18,188 bases of DNA from positions 1 through 18,188 of the forward strand of contig JAEDGF010000037.1 of NCBI GenBank assembly GCA_016297645.1. The letters run 5' to 3'. Shown in pieces: positions 7,657-15,387 of the stretch (its first letter is position 1; each line of letters starts with the position of its first letter). The position numbers were made by a program, and so were the translations under genes. The DNA comes from Clostridiaceae bacterium. Lineage in GTDB: Bacteria; Bacillota; Clostridia; Oscillospirales; Acutalibacteraceae. The notes beneath the pieces were generated by a model, which saw only the letters and a program-made list of their open reading frames with translations, searched no databases and had not been told where the DNA came from.

Positions 7657-9033
7657 ATGGAAACCAACATAAACACAAATACCCCGGAGGTTAAAAGCAA
7701 AGCCTTTTCGATAGAAGCGGAGCAGGCTGTTTTGGGAAGTATTCTGGTAAAACCGGAATGCTTTTCGAGTGTTGCCGTTTTGCTCCGTCCGGAGTATTTT
7801 TATCTTCCGCAGCATAAAGCTATATTTTCCGTTATGCAGCAGCTTGACGCATCAACAAACACGGTCGATTTGCTGATGACGCTCGAAATGCTCAGGAATA
7901 ATAAGATTTTCAGCGGAGATGACGATGCCAAGGAGTATTTATATAAACTGTCCGAGGCGGTTCCCACCGTCGCGAATGTCGAAAGCTACTGCAAAATCAT
8001 ACGCGACAAGTTTTACATAAGAACACTGGTCGAGGTTTCGTCCGAGATAATCGACTTCGCCGAAAATTCCGGTGAAGATGCCGATACTTTACTTGACAGA
8101 GCAGAGCAAAGCATATATGATATCAGACGCGGAAAGACCGTAAAAGGTCCCGAAAAGCTCAGTGATGTTATAACACGGGTCTACGATACGCTGTTTAAGC
8201 TGAATTCCGAAGAGCGGGATCTTTATAAGGGACTGCCCACGGGCTTCCCTGATTTTGATAAGATGTGTACGGGACTCAACAAGTCGGATCTTGTAATTGT
8301 CGGCGCTCGACCCGCAATGGGTAAAACGAGTTTTTGCCTTAATATGGCGAGAAATGTTGCGGTCAAATCGAATAAAAAAGTCGTGTTTTTCTCTCTCGAA
8401 ATGGGTAACGAACAGCTTGCTCAGCGTGTTATTTCAACGGAAGCGCGTATTCCCTCGCAAAAAATGCGCACCGGTGAGCTTTCGCCGAAGGAATGGGAGA
8501 GCCTGAGCGCGGCGTGTCTTTTCCTTGCCGATGTTCCGCTGCTTCTTGACGATACTTCAAGCATAACCGTTCAGGAGATGAAAGCAAGACTCCGCAGGAT
8601 AAAAGATGTAGGTGCCGTATTTGTCGACTACTTGCAGCTTATGAAATCGGACGGAAAAGAACAGAACCGCGCAGTCGAAGTCGGCGCTATTACCCGAAAT
8701 CTTAAACTTATGGCAAAGGACCTTCATATTCCGGTCGTCGTTTGCGCACAGCTTTCGCGCGGAACGGAGGAAAGAGGTAAATCGCATAAGCCGCAGATAT
8801 CCGACCTTCGTGAATCAGGCTCTATCGAGCAGGACGCGGACATTGTCGTAATGCTTTACAGAGAGGATTACTACAAGGAGGACAAAGACGCTTCCGATCA
8901 GGAAAATGTCAACACCGCACAGCTGCTCGTTCAGAAGAACCGACACGGTCCCACCGGTGTTGTAAACCTTGCCTGGAACGCACAGTTTACTCTTTACACC
9001 TGCGTTGAAAAGAACAACAGAGATGACGGATAA
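7657..9033 (+). CDS. dnaB: Replicative DNA helicase DnaB
   Basis: DnaB (called DnaC in Bacillus) is the hexameric 5'-3' helicase that unwinds DNA at the replication fork and recruits primase. The N-terminal helical domain (about 18-120, beginning at the EAEQAVLGSIL segment) is followed by a linker and a RecA-like motor domain. The Walker A motif GARPAMGKTS lies near residue 215, and a hydrophobic FVDYLQLM segment marks Walker B. The SLEMG, LSRGTE and DLRESGSIEQDAD segments and a final KNRHGPTG are typical DnaB helicase motifs. The 458-residue length is standard, with no intein. The start has an AGAGGAAG site. Its last 11 bases overlap the start of tilS, which suggests translational coupling. 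Confidence 0.97.
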   Translation: METNINTNTPEVKSKAFSIEAEQAVLGSILVKPECFSSVAVLLRPEYFYLPQHKAIFSVMQQLDASTNTVDLLMTLEMLRNNKIFSGDDDAKEYLYKLSEAVPTVANVESYCKIIRDKFYIRTLVEVSSEIIDFAENSGEDADTLLDRAEQSIYDIRRGKTVKGPEKLSDVITRVYDTLFKLNSEERDLYKGLPTGFPDFDKMCTGLNKSDLVIVGARPAMGKTSFCLNMARNVAVKSNKKVVFFSLEMGNEQLAQRVISTEARIPSQKMRTGELSPKEWESLSAACLFLADVPLLLDDTSSITVQEMKARLRRIKDVGAVFVDYLQLMKSDGKEQNRAVEVGAITRNLKLMAKDLHIPVVVCAQLSRGTEERGKSHKPQISDLRESGSIEQDADIVVMLYREDYYKEDKDASDQENVNTAQLLVQKNRHGPTGVVNLAWNAQFTLYTCVEKNNRDDG

Positions 9034-10372
9034 ATTTTTTAAGGCGATAAGCGAATACAATATGATTTCGACCGGGGACAGTGTCCTTGTCGGAGTTTCC
9101 GGCGGAGCGGATTCGATGTGTCTGTTAAAACTCCTTTTTAATAACAGAATTAAACTCGGCATATCGGTTTCGGCTGCTCATGTCAATCACTGTATACGCG
9201 GCGCGGAAGCCGACAGCGACGAAGAATATGTCAGAGCTTTTTGCAGGAAGTACGGAATAGAGCTGCACTGTGCTAAAATCGACATTCCGAAACTGGCGGA
9301 GCAAGAGGGAATAGGTACCGAACTATGCGCGAGAAATGAACGCTACCGCTTCTTTTCTTCACTCGGGTATTCAAAAATCGCAACGGCACATACAGGCAGC
9401 GACTGCGTTGAAACCATGATGATGAATCTTTCGCGCGGTGCTTCGCTGCACGGACTGTGTTCCATTCCGCCGGTGCGGGACAATATTATCCGTCCTCTCA
9501 TATACTTTACGCGTGACGACACCGAGAGGTTTTGCAAAGAAAACGAAATAGATTTCGTTACCGACAGCACAAACCTTACGGACGAATACACACGGAACAA
9601 ATTTCGCCACGGCGTTTTAGGTTTAATTAAGAATATAAATGTATCATTTGAGCAAAATGCATTGCGCTGTATAGAAAGCCTGCGCTGCGATGAAGATTAT
9701 ATGGCGCAGCAGACGCAGCGCCTTTTCGAAAAGGCATTTAACAAGGAAGCAAAATCGTTGTCCGCACAGGTCATTCTGGATTCCCACCCGGCAATTGCGA
9801 AGCGTACGCTGGCGTATTACTTCGGAACGATACTCGGTTCGGATTATGAATTCCGCCACATTGAGGGATTTTACAGAGCACTCGGCAGCGATTGTGCAGT
9901 GACACTTCCGTCCGGCGTGACGGTGCAGTGCAAAAACGGAATTATAAGCGAAAAACAAAAATGTGAAGCACAGTATTGTATCGATGAGATAACCGCCGAC
10001 CCAAAAAAAGGCTTTGACGGGAAGTTCGGACAATATAAAATAAGAATATACTGCGCTTCCGACTGTATCGAAGCCGAAAAAAACGGCGGTTATACTTTTG
10101 ATGCAGGAAAAATAACAGAGAATATAGTGATCCGTTCGCGCCGTCCGGGCGATACGATCACGCTTGCAAAACGCCGCTGTACAAAAACACTGAAAAAGCT
10201 ATTCTGCGAATTGAAAATTCCCGAGCGCGAGCGCGAAAATATTCCCGTGTTCGTGTACGGAAATGATATTTTACTCGTCCCGGGCGTCGGGGTTGGTGCA
10301 AAATACGGTAAAACAAACGAAACAACGCAATTTATGATTATAAAAACGGAGGTTGACAAAAATGATGAATGA
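9023..10372 (+). CDS. tilS: tRNA(Ile)-lysidine synthase
   Basis: TilS uses ATP to attach lysine to cytidine 34 of the CAU-anticodon tRNA-Ile, changing both codon reading and charging from Met to Ile. The N-type ATP pyrophosphatase P-loop SGGADS is at residues 26-31, followed by HVNHCIRG. The family segment TRNKFRH is present, as is the C-terminal TilS domain with RSRRPGD and the TLKKLFCELKIP stretch. It has 449 residues from the chosen ATG. That ATG lies inside the end of dnaB with only a weak ribosome binding site, so translation probably depends on ribosomes finishing dnaB. The alternative upstream start at 8969 would add 18 residues encoded within dnaB and is less likely. Its 3' end overlaps hpt by 11 bases. 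Confidence 0.94.
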   Translation: MTDKFFKAISEYNMISTGDSVLVGVSGGADSMCLLKLLFNNRIKLGISVSAAHVNHCIRGAEADSDEEYVRAFCRKYGIELHCAKIDIPKLAEQEGIGTELCARNERYRFFSSLGYSKIATAHTGSDCVETMMMNLSRGASLHGLCSIPPVRDNIIRPLIYFTRDDTERFCKENEIDFVTDSTNLTDEYTRNKFRHGVLGLIKNINVSFEQNALRCIESLRCDEDYMAQQTQRLFEKAFNKEAKSLSAQVILDSHPAIAKRTLAYYFGTILGSDYEFRHIEGFYRALGSDCAVTLPSGVTVQCKNGIISEKQKCEAQYCIDEITADPKKGFDGKFGQYKIRIYCASDCIEAEKNGGYTFDAGKITENIVIRSRRPGDTITLAKRRCTKTLKKLFCELKIPERERENIPVFVYGNDILLVPGVGVGAKYGKTNETTQFMIIKTEVDKNDE

Positions 10373-10907
10373 CATCGATCACATTCTCTACTCAAAAGAA
10401 ATGCTTGAAGGCATTGTGGCGGACCTTGGAAAACAGATAAGCGAGGATTACAAAGACCGTAAGCTTCTTATGGTAAGTATCCTCAAAGGCTCTGTCGTGT
10501 TCATGGCAGACCTTATGCGGCACATAACGATTCCGTGTGAAATCGACTTTATGGCCACCTCGTCCTACGGCAGCTCGACTTCGTTCTCCGGAACCGTAAG
10601 AATACTTAAAGACCTCGACAGAGATATCCGCGATTACGATCTTCTTATCGTTGAAGATATTCTCGACAGCGGCAAAACCCTTAACTATCTTATGGATCTT
10701 CTTTATGCGAGAAATCCTGCAAGCATAAGAATATGCACGCTTTTTGATAAGCCCGAAAGACGGCAGGTAGACATCAAAGCAGATTACAAGGGCATTTCCG
10801 TCCCCGATGAGTTTATAGTCGGATACGGACTCGACTACGCCGAAAAGTACCGCAACCTCCCGTTTATAGGCGTTCTCAAAAAAGAAATCTACGAAAAATC
10901 GGAGTGA
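10362..10907 (+). CDS. hpt: Hypoxanthine phosphoribosyltransferase
   Basis: This purine salvage enzyme joins hypoxanthine (or guanine) to PRPP to make IMP (or GMP) in the cytoplasm. The PRPP-binding loop VEDILDSGKT is at residues 97-106. The LKGSVVF segment and the FMATSSYG segment are typical of bacterial HPRT, as are the later KPERRQ, the PDEFIVGYGLDY segment and YRNLPFIG. It has 181 residues, normal for the family. GGAGG at 10348-10352 is 9 bases from the ATG at 10362; a second ATG at 10365 and a TTG at 10353 are possible alternatives. It lies between tilS (11-base overlap) and ftsH (7-base gap), the classic Firmicutes tilS-hpt-ftsH order, in which TilS and HPRT are also known to influence ftsH expression. 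Confidence 0.96.
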   Translation: MMNDIDHILYSKEMLEGIVADLGKQISEDYKDRKLLMVSILKGSVVFMADLMRHITIPCEIDFMATSSYGSSTSFSGTVRILKDLDRDIRDYDLLIVEDILDSGKTLNYLMDLLYARNPASIRICTLFDKPERRQVDIKADYKGISVPDEFIVGYGLDYAEKYRNLPFIGVLKKEIYEKSE

Positions 10908-10914
10908 GTGACAC

Positions 10915-12825
10915 TTGAATAACGAAAAAAACAACCGCGCCGGTCAGATAATCCCATGGCTGCTCGTCCCGGTAATAATCATTTTTATAATGTCGTTTTT
11001 TATCGGCGGAAACAACGGCTACTCTAAAAAAACGACCTATTCGGATATCGTCGAAATGTTTAACAACCACGAAATCGCCGAGTATCAGCTCAACCTCGGC
11101 AGCGGCGTTCTGCAATACAAAAAGGTCGGTGACAGCAAAGAATATAAATACACCGTTCCGAGTGTAAATATGTTCTACGACGATATACACCGCTCTGTTG
11201 TAGAAAATAACGCCGACAGTACCAAGCAGAAAATTGTATATGACTACAAGTCCGGTACAACGACCTCTTGGATAGTCAGCCTTTTGCCGACTCTCGGCTG
11301 CATGGTAGCGCTCGGGTTGATCATGGCAATAATGATGCGCAGAATGAACCAGAGCCTTATGGGTGAATCGAACCGCACCGCAAACTTCGGCAAAGCGCGC
11401 GTAAAGACTATAAAAGACGGCAAGCATCGTGTTACATTCAATGATGTTGCAGGCTGCGACGAGGAAAAAGAGGAACTGAGCGAGATAGTCGAATTCCTGA
11501 GATCGCCGCAGAAATACAACGAAATAGGTGCTCGTATCCCCAAGGGCGTTTTGCTTGTAGGTCCTCCCGGCACAGGTAAAACACTTTTGGCAAAAGCCGT
11601 CGCAGGTGAAGCGAATGTTCCGTTCCTGTCGATTTCCGGCTCCGATTTCCTTGAAATGTATGTCGGTGTCGGCGCGTCAAGAGTTCGCGACCTGTTCAGT
11701 CAGGCAAAAAAGAATGCTCCGTCAATTATTTTCATTGATGAAATCGATGCCGTAGGACGCCACAGAGGCGCCGGCATGGGCGGCGGACATGACGAACGCG
11801 AACAGACCCTTAACCAAATGCTTGTTGAAATGGACGGCTTTGTCGAGAATGAAGGCGTTATTGTTATAGCTGCTACAAACCGTCCCGATATTCTTGACCC
11901 GGCGCTTCTCCGTCCCGGCAGATTCGACCGTCAGGTAACTGTCGGCTACCCTGATATCAAGGGACGCGAGGAAATCCTCAAAGTTCATTCGCGCAACAAG
12001 AGCCTTGCTCCCGATGTAAACCTTACCGATATCGCAAGAACTACGGTAGGCTTTACCGGTGCCGACCTTGAAAACCTCTTGAATGAGGCTGCACTCCTTT
12101 CCGCAAGACGCGGTCTTAAATCGATAACAAAGACCGAAATTGAAGAAGCGACTGTTAAAGTTGTCGTCGGCACCGAGAAAAAATCACACAAGATATCCGA
12201 CGATGAAAAGAAACTTACTGCCTATCATGAGGCAGGACACGCCGTTTCCACATTCTTTATCGAGGGACAGGATCCCGTTCATCAGGTTTCCATCGTTCCG
12301 CGCGGTATGGCAGGCGGATATACCATGCATATGCCGCTCGAAGACAAGATGTACCGCTCGAAACGCAAAATGGAAGAAGAACTTGTTATTCTTCTCGGCG
12401 GCAGAGTCGCAGAGCTTATCACCTTTGGCGATATTTCAACCGGCGCGTCGAACGATATCGAGAGAGCGTCCGAAATTGCCAGAAACATGGTAACAAAATA
12501 CGGCATGAGCGATACTCTCGGTCCGATAACCTTCGGTTCGGGACACGACGAAGTTTTCCTCGGAAAAGATTACGGCACTGTCCGCAATTATTCGGAAGAA
12601 ATTGCAAAGGAAATCGACGAGGAAGTCAACCGTATTATTATGACCGCCTTCAAGCGCTGCGAATCGCTTCTCAAAGAGCATTCCGATCGTCTTGAAGCAC
12701 TTGCTAAGTATCTTTTCAAATATGAGAAGATCAACGGCGAGGATTTCGCAAAGCTCATGCGCGGCGAGTTGACTGTAAATGACGACACTGCCACCGACAG
12801 CAGCGCGGAAGGGGAGAATAACTGA
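10915..12825 (+). CDS. ftsH: ATP-dependent zinc metalloprotease FtsH
   Basis: FtsH is a membrane-anchored hexameric AAA+ protease that degrades misassembled membrane proteins and some regulators. Two membrane segments (about 12-30 and 118-141) flank an extracytoplasmic domain. The ATPase has Walker A GPPGTGKT (216-223), Walker B IIFIDEID and the second region of homology with ATNRPD and RPGRFDRQ. The protease zinc motif HEAGH is at 438-442 and the acidic third-ligand region DISTGASNDIERA is present. The 636-residue length is standard. The predicted start is TTG at 10915, with GGAG (10901-10904) 10 bases upstream inside the end of hpt, so initiation may be relatively weak. The stop overlaps the next gene's ATG by one base. 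Confidence 0.97.
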   Translation: MNNEKNNRAGQIIPWLLVPVIIIFIMSFFIGGNNGYSKKTTYSDIVEMFNNHEIAEYQLNLGSGVLQYKKVGDSKEYKYTVPSVNMFYDDIHRSVVENNADSTKQKIVYDYKSGTTTSWIVSLLPTLGCMVALGLIMAIMMRRMNQSLMGESNRTANFGKARVKTIKDGKHRVTFNDVAGCDEEKEELSEIVEFLRSPQKYNEIGARIPKGVLLVGPPGTGKTLLAKAVAGEANVPFLSISGSDFLEMYVGVGASRVRDLFSQAKKNAPSIIFIDEIDAVGRHRGAGMGGGHDEREQTLNQMLVEMDGFVENEGVIVIAATNRPDILDPALLRPGRFDRQVTVGYPDIKGREEILKVHSRNKSLAPDVNLTDIARTTVGFTGADLENLLNEAALLSARRGLKSITKTEIEEATVKVVVGTEKKSHKISDDEKKLTAYHEAGHAVSTFFIEGQDPVHQVSIVPRGMAGGYTMHMPLEDKMYRSKRKMEEELVILLGGRVAELITFGDISTGASNDIERASEIARNMVTKYGMSDTLGPITFGSGHDEVFLGKDYGTVRNYSEEIAKEIDEEVNRIIMTAFKRCESLLKEHSDRLEALAKYLFKYEKINGEDFAKLMRGELTVNDDTATDSSAEGENN

Positions 12826-13526
12826 TGAAAAAAGCTGTATCTCTTATTTGCGTTCTTCTGCTTCTCGTTCTTTCGGTAGGGTGTTCGCAGACCGACAAAA
12901 CTCCCGATAATACTTCGGCTTCTCCCTCCGAAAACGAAGAATACGAAAAAACATTTACCGAGCTTTCTGAAAAATACAAATCAAACGGCCATCCTATCGC
13001 AGTGCTGATTACGAATAACGGAAATATTGTAATGGAGCTTTACGAAGATAAGGCACCGATTTCCGTTGCCAACTTTACTCAACTGGCGAATTCCGGTTTT
13101 TATGACGGGCTGATCTTCCACCGCTGCATTCAGAATTTCATGATTCAGGGCGGCGATCCTCTCGGCACCGGTACAGGCGGTCCGGGATACACAATAAAAG
13201 GCGAATTTGTAGCAAACGGTATCAACACCGGGATAGAACATAAGCGTGGCACGCTTTCCATGGCGCGAAAGGGGAGCGATGTAGGTTCGGTTTCACAGTA
13301 TGATACCGGCGGCTCTCAGTTTTTTATCTGTGTTGCGGATACACCTAACCTTGACGGCTTGTACGCTGCATTCGGCAATGTTCTCGAAGGGCTTGATACC
13401 GTTGACAGGATAGTTGCACAAAAAACAGATTCAAACGATAAACCTCTCACAAAGCAGGTTATCAAATACGCAAGAGTCAATTTGTTCGGCAAGCAGCTTT
13501 CATCGTTTGAAAAAATTGCGGAATAA
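12825..13526 (+). CDS. Cyclophilin-type peptidyl-prolyl isomerase lipoprotein
   Basis: This 233-residue protein is predicted to be a surface-anchored foldase that speeds cis-trans isomerisation of proline bonds in exported proteins. The N terminus is a lipoprotein signal: KK, a hydrophobic core, then LSVGC with C20 as the lipidated cysteine. A Ser/Glu/Lys-rich linker runs to about residue 55. The cyclophilin domain follows, with the FHRCIQNFMIQGGDP segment carrying active-site equivalents R100, F105, M106 and Q108, and a later GSQFFI segment. It starts on the TGATG overlap with ftsH and has a GGGGAG ribosome binding site. It is the last gene of the plus-strand cluster. No strong terminator hairpin is visible before the tRNA promoter, so some readthrough into the tRNA is possible. 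Confidence 0.93.
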   Translation: MKKAVSLICVLLLLVLSVGCSQTDKTPDNTSASPSENEEYEKTFTELSEKYKSNGHPIAVLITNNGNIVMELYEDKAPISVANFTQLANSGFYDGLIFHRCIQNFMIQGGDPLGTGTGGPGYTIKGEFVANGINTGIEHKRGTLSMARKGSDVGSVSQYDTGGSQFFICVADTPNLDGLYAAFGNVLEGLDTVDRIVAQKTDSNDKPLTKQVIKYARVNLFGKQLSSFEKIAE

Positions 13527-13548
13527 ACGATTTTTATAAAAATAGTTC

Positions 13549-13577
13549 TTGACATTTGTCCTCGGAAGTTGTATACT
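13549..13577 (+). promoter_or_regulatory. Near-consensus sigma-A promoter of tRNA-Leu
   Basis: TTGACA (13549-13554) and TATACT (13572-13577) are separated by exactly 17 bases. Transcription would begin about 15 bases before the mature tRNA 5' end. Confidence 0.85.
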
Positions 13578-13598
13578 TTTTATCGTTCCGAGGAACAC

Positions 13599-13682
13599 GC
13601 GAGAGTGGCGGAATCGGCAGACGCGCACGTTTGAGGGGCGTGTGGTAATCCCGTATGGGTTCAAGTCCCATCTCTCGCACCA
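13599..13682 (+). tRNA. tRNA-Leu (anticodon GAG)
   Basis: The 84-base cloverleaf is complete. The acceptor stem is GCGAGAG with CTCTCGC and an encoded ACCA end. The D arm carries the GCGGAATCGGCAGACGC stretch. The anticodon stem CACGT/GCGTG closes the loop TTGAGGG, placing GAG at 13633-13635. A long variable arm and a T arm with loop TTCAAGT follow. It decodes CUU/CUC leucine codons. Confidence 0.97.
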
Positions 13683-13684
13683 CG

Positions 13685-13730
13685 AAGAAGCGACAGTTTT
13701 CAAAATGAAATCGTCGCTTCTTTTCTTTTC
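13685..13730 (+). terminator. Intrinsic terminator after tRNA-Leu
   Basis: A perfect 10-base stem, AAGAAGCGAC (13685-13694) with GTCGCTTCTT (13713-13722), is followed by a T-rich tract (TTTCTTTTCC). It begins three bases after the tRNA CCA end. Confidence 0.85.
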
Positions 13731-13857
13731 CTTGAAAACACAACTCTCCGTTTAATGCCGTTAGCCCAAACGCTGTTTTATTATTTCAAATACTGTTTCG
13801 AGAAAAAGATATTTGCGGCAGAAAAAGGTATTCAAACAAGTGAAAAACAATCAAAAT

Positions 13858-13890
13858 GGGGCTGTGGCGAATTATACTCGTCACAGCCCC
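13858..13890 (-). terminator. Intrinsic terminator for the xer transcript
   Basis: A 13-base stem (13858-13870 with 13878-13890, one G-T pair) closes a 7-base loop. The outer arm is GGGGCTGTG with CACAGCCCC. On the minus strand it is followed by a T-rich stretch (ATTTTGATTGTTTTTC), and it lies 22 bases beyond the recombinase stop, which fits termination in that direction. The plus-strand side has no clear T tract. Confidence 0.8.
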
Positions 13891-13912
13891 AAGACCATAT
13901 ATTATAATTGTC

Positions 13913-14917
13913 TTATTTTTTTCCGTTATTATCTGCATCAATGTCGGCAAGCGGATTAGCTTCAACAGCTTTTTTTAACTGTTCGTCAAGCAGATGTGTA
14001 TAAATCTGTGTTGTGTTAAGATTTTCATGTCCGAGAATTTCTTTCAGCGCAAGCACATCCACTTTTCCTGTCTGATACATCAGTGTCGCAGCCGTATGGC
14101 GGAGTTTATGTACCGAAAATCCCATATTGCCTAAACCTGCTTTATCAAGATATACTTCAACAAGGTGCTGCACTGTTTTTGGACTTATCCGCGTCATTCT
14201 GTTTGACAGAAACAGAGCGTTTTTATCTATAACTCCGTCCTTTGCTCGTACGCGCATATAGGCGTTAACAGCCGAAATGCACGCATGATTAAGATATACC
14301 GTGCGCTCCTTATTACCTTTACCCGTAATAACGATGTAAGCGGCGTCATCAGTGAAACATATCTTGTTATAATCAAGCGATACAAGCTCGGACAAACGCA
14401 TTCCGCAATTCAGAAGAAGCGTTATAATACAGTAATCGCGTTCACGGTTAGTGCCGTCAATAACAGACAGCAGCTTTTTGGACTGTTCTACTGTCAGATA
14501 TTTCGGCAAACTTTTCTTCAATTTAGGGGAGTCAAGGTTAACCATAGGGTTATCCTGAATAATACCGTTCATTTTAAGGTATTTGAAAAAAGAACGCAGT
14601 GAGGATACTTTTCTTGCACGCGCTTTTTCTTTGTTATTACGGTCTTGCAAACAATATGACAAAAACTCGTACGCATCGCCGAGAGTTATTTCGTCGTAGT
14701 CATCATCGGTAAAACCGGATATGATAAGTTGCGGATTATCTTCGGCAATTTCTTTTTCGTCAAGTCCAAGTTCTTTACAGCGAAGAAATTTGAAGAACAA
14801 TCTTAAATCAAAACAGTATTGTTGGACGGTCGCAAACGAGCGGTTTTTGATAACGCTCTGGTAATTCAAAAATTCCTTTGCGCGCGCCGGCATTTCATCA
14901 AAAAAATTAGGTTTCAT
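13913..14917 (-). CDS. xerC: Tyrosine recombinase of the XerC/XerD family
   Basis: This 334-residue protein is a site-specific recombinase; Xer enzymes resolve chromosome dimers at dif sites near division. The N-terminal SAM-like domain (about 10-115) has the SFATVQQYCFDLRLFFKFL stretch. The catalytic domain has all expected residues: R174 in CGMRLSEL, K200 in TGKGNKER, H270 and R273 in HKLRHTA, H297 in LGHENL and nucleophile Y306 in IYTH. I chose M at 14917 because the start KPNFFDEMPARAKEFL matches the clostridial Xer pattern I know. An in-frame region back to 15004 would add a hydrophobic, AT-rich stretch of 29 residues. Neither start has a good ribosome binding site. It looks housekeeping rather than mobile: no excisionase, cargo or att repeat is visible. 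XerC versus XerD cannot be settled here. Confidence 0.88.
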   Translation of the reverse strand: MKPNFFDEMPARAKEFLNYQSVIKNRSFATVQQYCFDLRLFFKFLRCKELGLDEKEIAEDNPQLIISGFTDDDYDEITLGDAYEFLSYCLQDRNNKEKARARKVSSLRSFFKYLKMNGIIQDNPMVNLDSPKLKKSLPKYLTVEQSKKLLSVIDGTNRERDYCIITLLLNCGMRLSELVSLDYNKICFTDDAAYIVITGKGNKERTVYLNHACISAVNAYMRVRAKDGVIDKNALFLSNRMTRISPKTVQHLVEVYLDKAGLGNMGFSVHKLRHTAATLMYQTGKVDVLALKEILGHENLNTTQIYTHLLDEQLKKAVEANPLADIDADNNGKK

Positions 14918-15002
14918 ACGATAAGTTAAAACTGAAAAGTCAATATAAACAATGCTTTTTACCAAAATTATAAAGAAGAGCAGCGTTATTAAAAACATGA
15001 GC

Positions 15003-15032
15003 AATTATACAAAATAAATATTTTGTATAATT
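15003..15032. repeat. Perfect 14-base-arm palindrome upstream of xer (operator or dif-like site)
   Basis: The arms AATTATACAAAATA (15003-15016) and TATTTTGTATAATT (15019-15032) are exact reverse complements around a 2-base centre. The middle 28 bases (15004-15031) can be read as 11-base arms around a 6-base spacer, TAAATA, which is the layout of a Xer dif core. The right arm TTTTGTATAAT matches the E. coli XerD-side arm TTATGTTAAAT at 8 of 11 positions by eye. The palindrome also covers the likely -10 and start point of the xer promoter, so an operator is the main alternative. Function is inferred. Confidence 0.6.
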
Positions 15033-15054
15033 TAGGGAAGGATTTTTTAGTCAA
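15025..15054 (-). promoter_or_regulatory. Candidate promoter for xer
   Basis: On the minus strand TTGACT (15049-15054) and TTATAC (15025-15030) are 18 bases apart. Transcription would start near the centre of the palindrome at 15003-15032, leaving about 100 bases before the chosen xer start. The -10 is degenerate, so confidence is moderate. Confidence 0.45.
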
Positions 15055-15142
15055 ATCTGTTCTATTGCTTCAAAAACCTCATAATCCTGTCTTCTCACAA
15101 CTATATAAGCCCACATCATTCTTTTATTTTTTTGGCAGCCGC

Positions 15143-15253
15143 TTATATTCTGTTCTTTGTGTATTTTTTTACTGTGTGTATAACTGCTGCGCTTATAATG
15201 AGCATGGTTACCGTTGAACGAAATGCCGCTGAACGGTACGTTGGTGATTTCAT
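15143..15253 (-). CDS. Small cationic, hydrophobic-core ORF (36 aa), function unknown
   Basis: An ATG at 15253 is preceded by ACGGAGGAAACAAAA, a strong ribosome binding site with good spacing, and opens a 36-codon frame ending in TAA. The peptide begins MKSPTYRSAAFR, has a hydrophobic core VTMLIISAAVIHTV (residues 15-28) and ends in a basic tail with KK, K and R (seven Lys/Arg in all). It could be a one-helix membrane peptide. It lies between radA (about 134 bases upstream in the reading direction) and xer, and may be an extension of the radA transcript because no terminator is visible after radA. I do not recognise a family. It could also be a chance frame, but the ribosome binding site argues for translation. 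Confidence 0.55.
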   Translation of the reverse strand: MKSPTYRSAAFRSTVTMLIISAAVIHTVKKYTKNRI

Positions 15254-15387
15254 TTTTGTTTCCTCCGTTTTATTTAATAGTTTTCAATCTATTTTCATAT
15301 TTCATATGATTGCTTTTATGTCGATGCACGACGGTATTATTAACAGCTTGTCAATAAACCGTATGTTCAATGACTGCTTATTATTTG

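Larger units (their letters stand above)
14918..15387. other. AT-rich intergenic stretch between xer and radA
   Basis: About 470 bases without a large gene. It holds the xer leader, the palindrome at 15003-15032, the candidate xer promoter and the 36-codon minus-strand ORF. The rest, 15255-15387, shows no clear hairpin terminator after radA. A minus-strand TTGACA is present at about 15349-15354 but lacks a matching -10 at normal distance. Confidence 0.6.

Noticed and set aside
10392..11427. Two long minus-strand frames opposite hpt and ftsH
   Set aside because: Both are mirror frames of strongly conserved genes and lack ribosome binding sites or family motifs.
13526..13548. TTTTTATAAAAA after the cyclophilin gene as a terminator
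   Set aside because: It is an AT-only palindrome without a GC stem, so stable termination is unlikely.
13599..15004. tRNA-Leu next to a tyrosine recombinase as an integrated element
   Set aside because: No repeat of the tRNA 3' end was found elsewhere in the window, there are no excisionase, phage or plasmid genes, and the recombinase resembles housekeeping clostridial Xer proteins.
15023..15217. Plus-strand 64-codon frame starting in the palindrome
   Set aside because: It has a TTG start without a ribosome binding site, and a composition rich in Phe, Tyr and Cys typical of AT-rich noncoding DNA.
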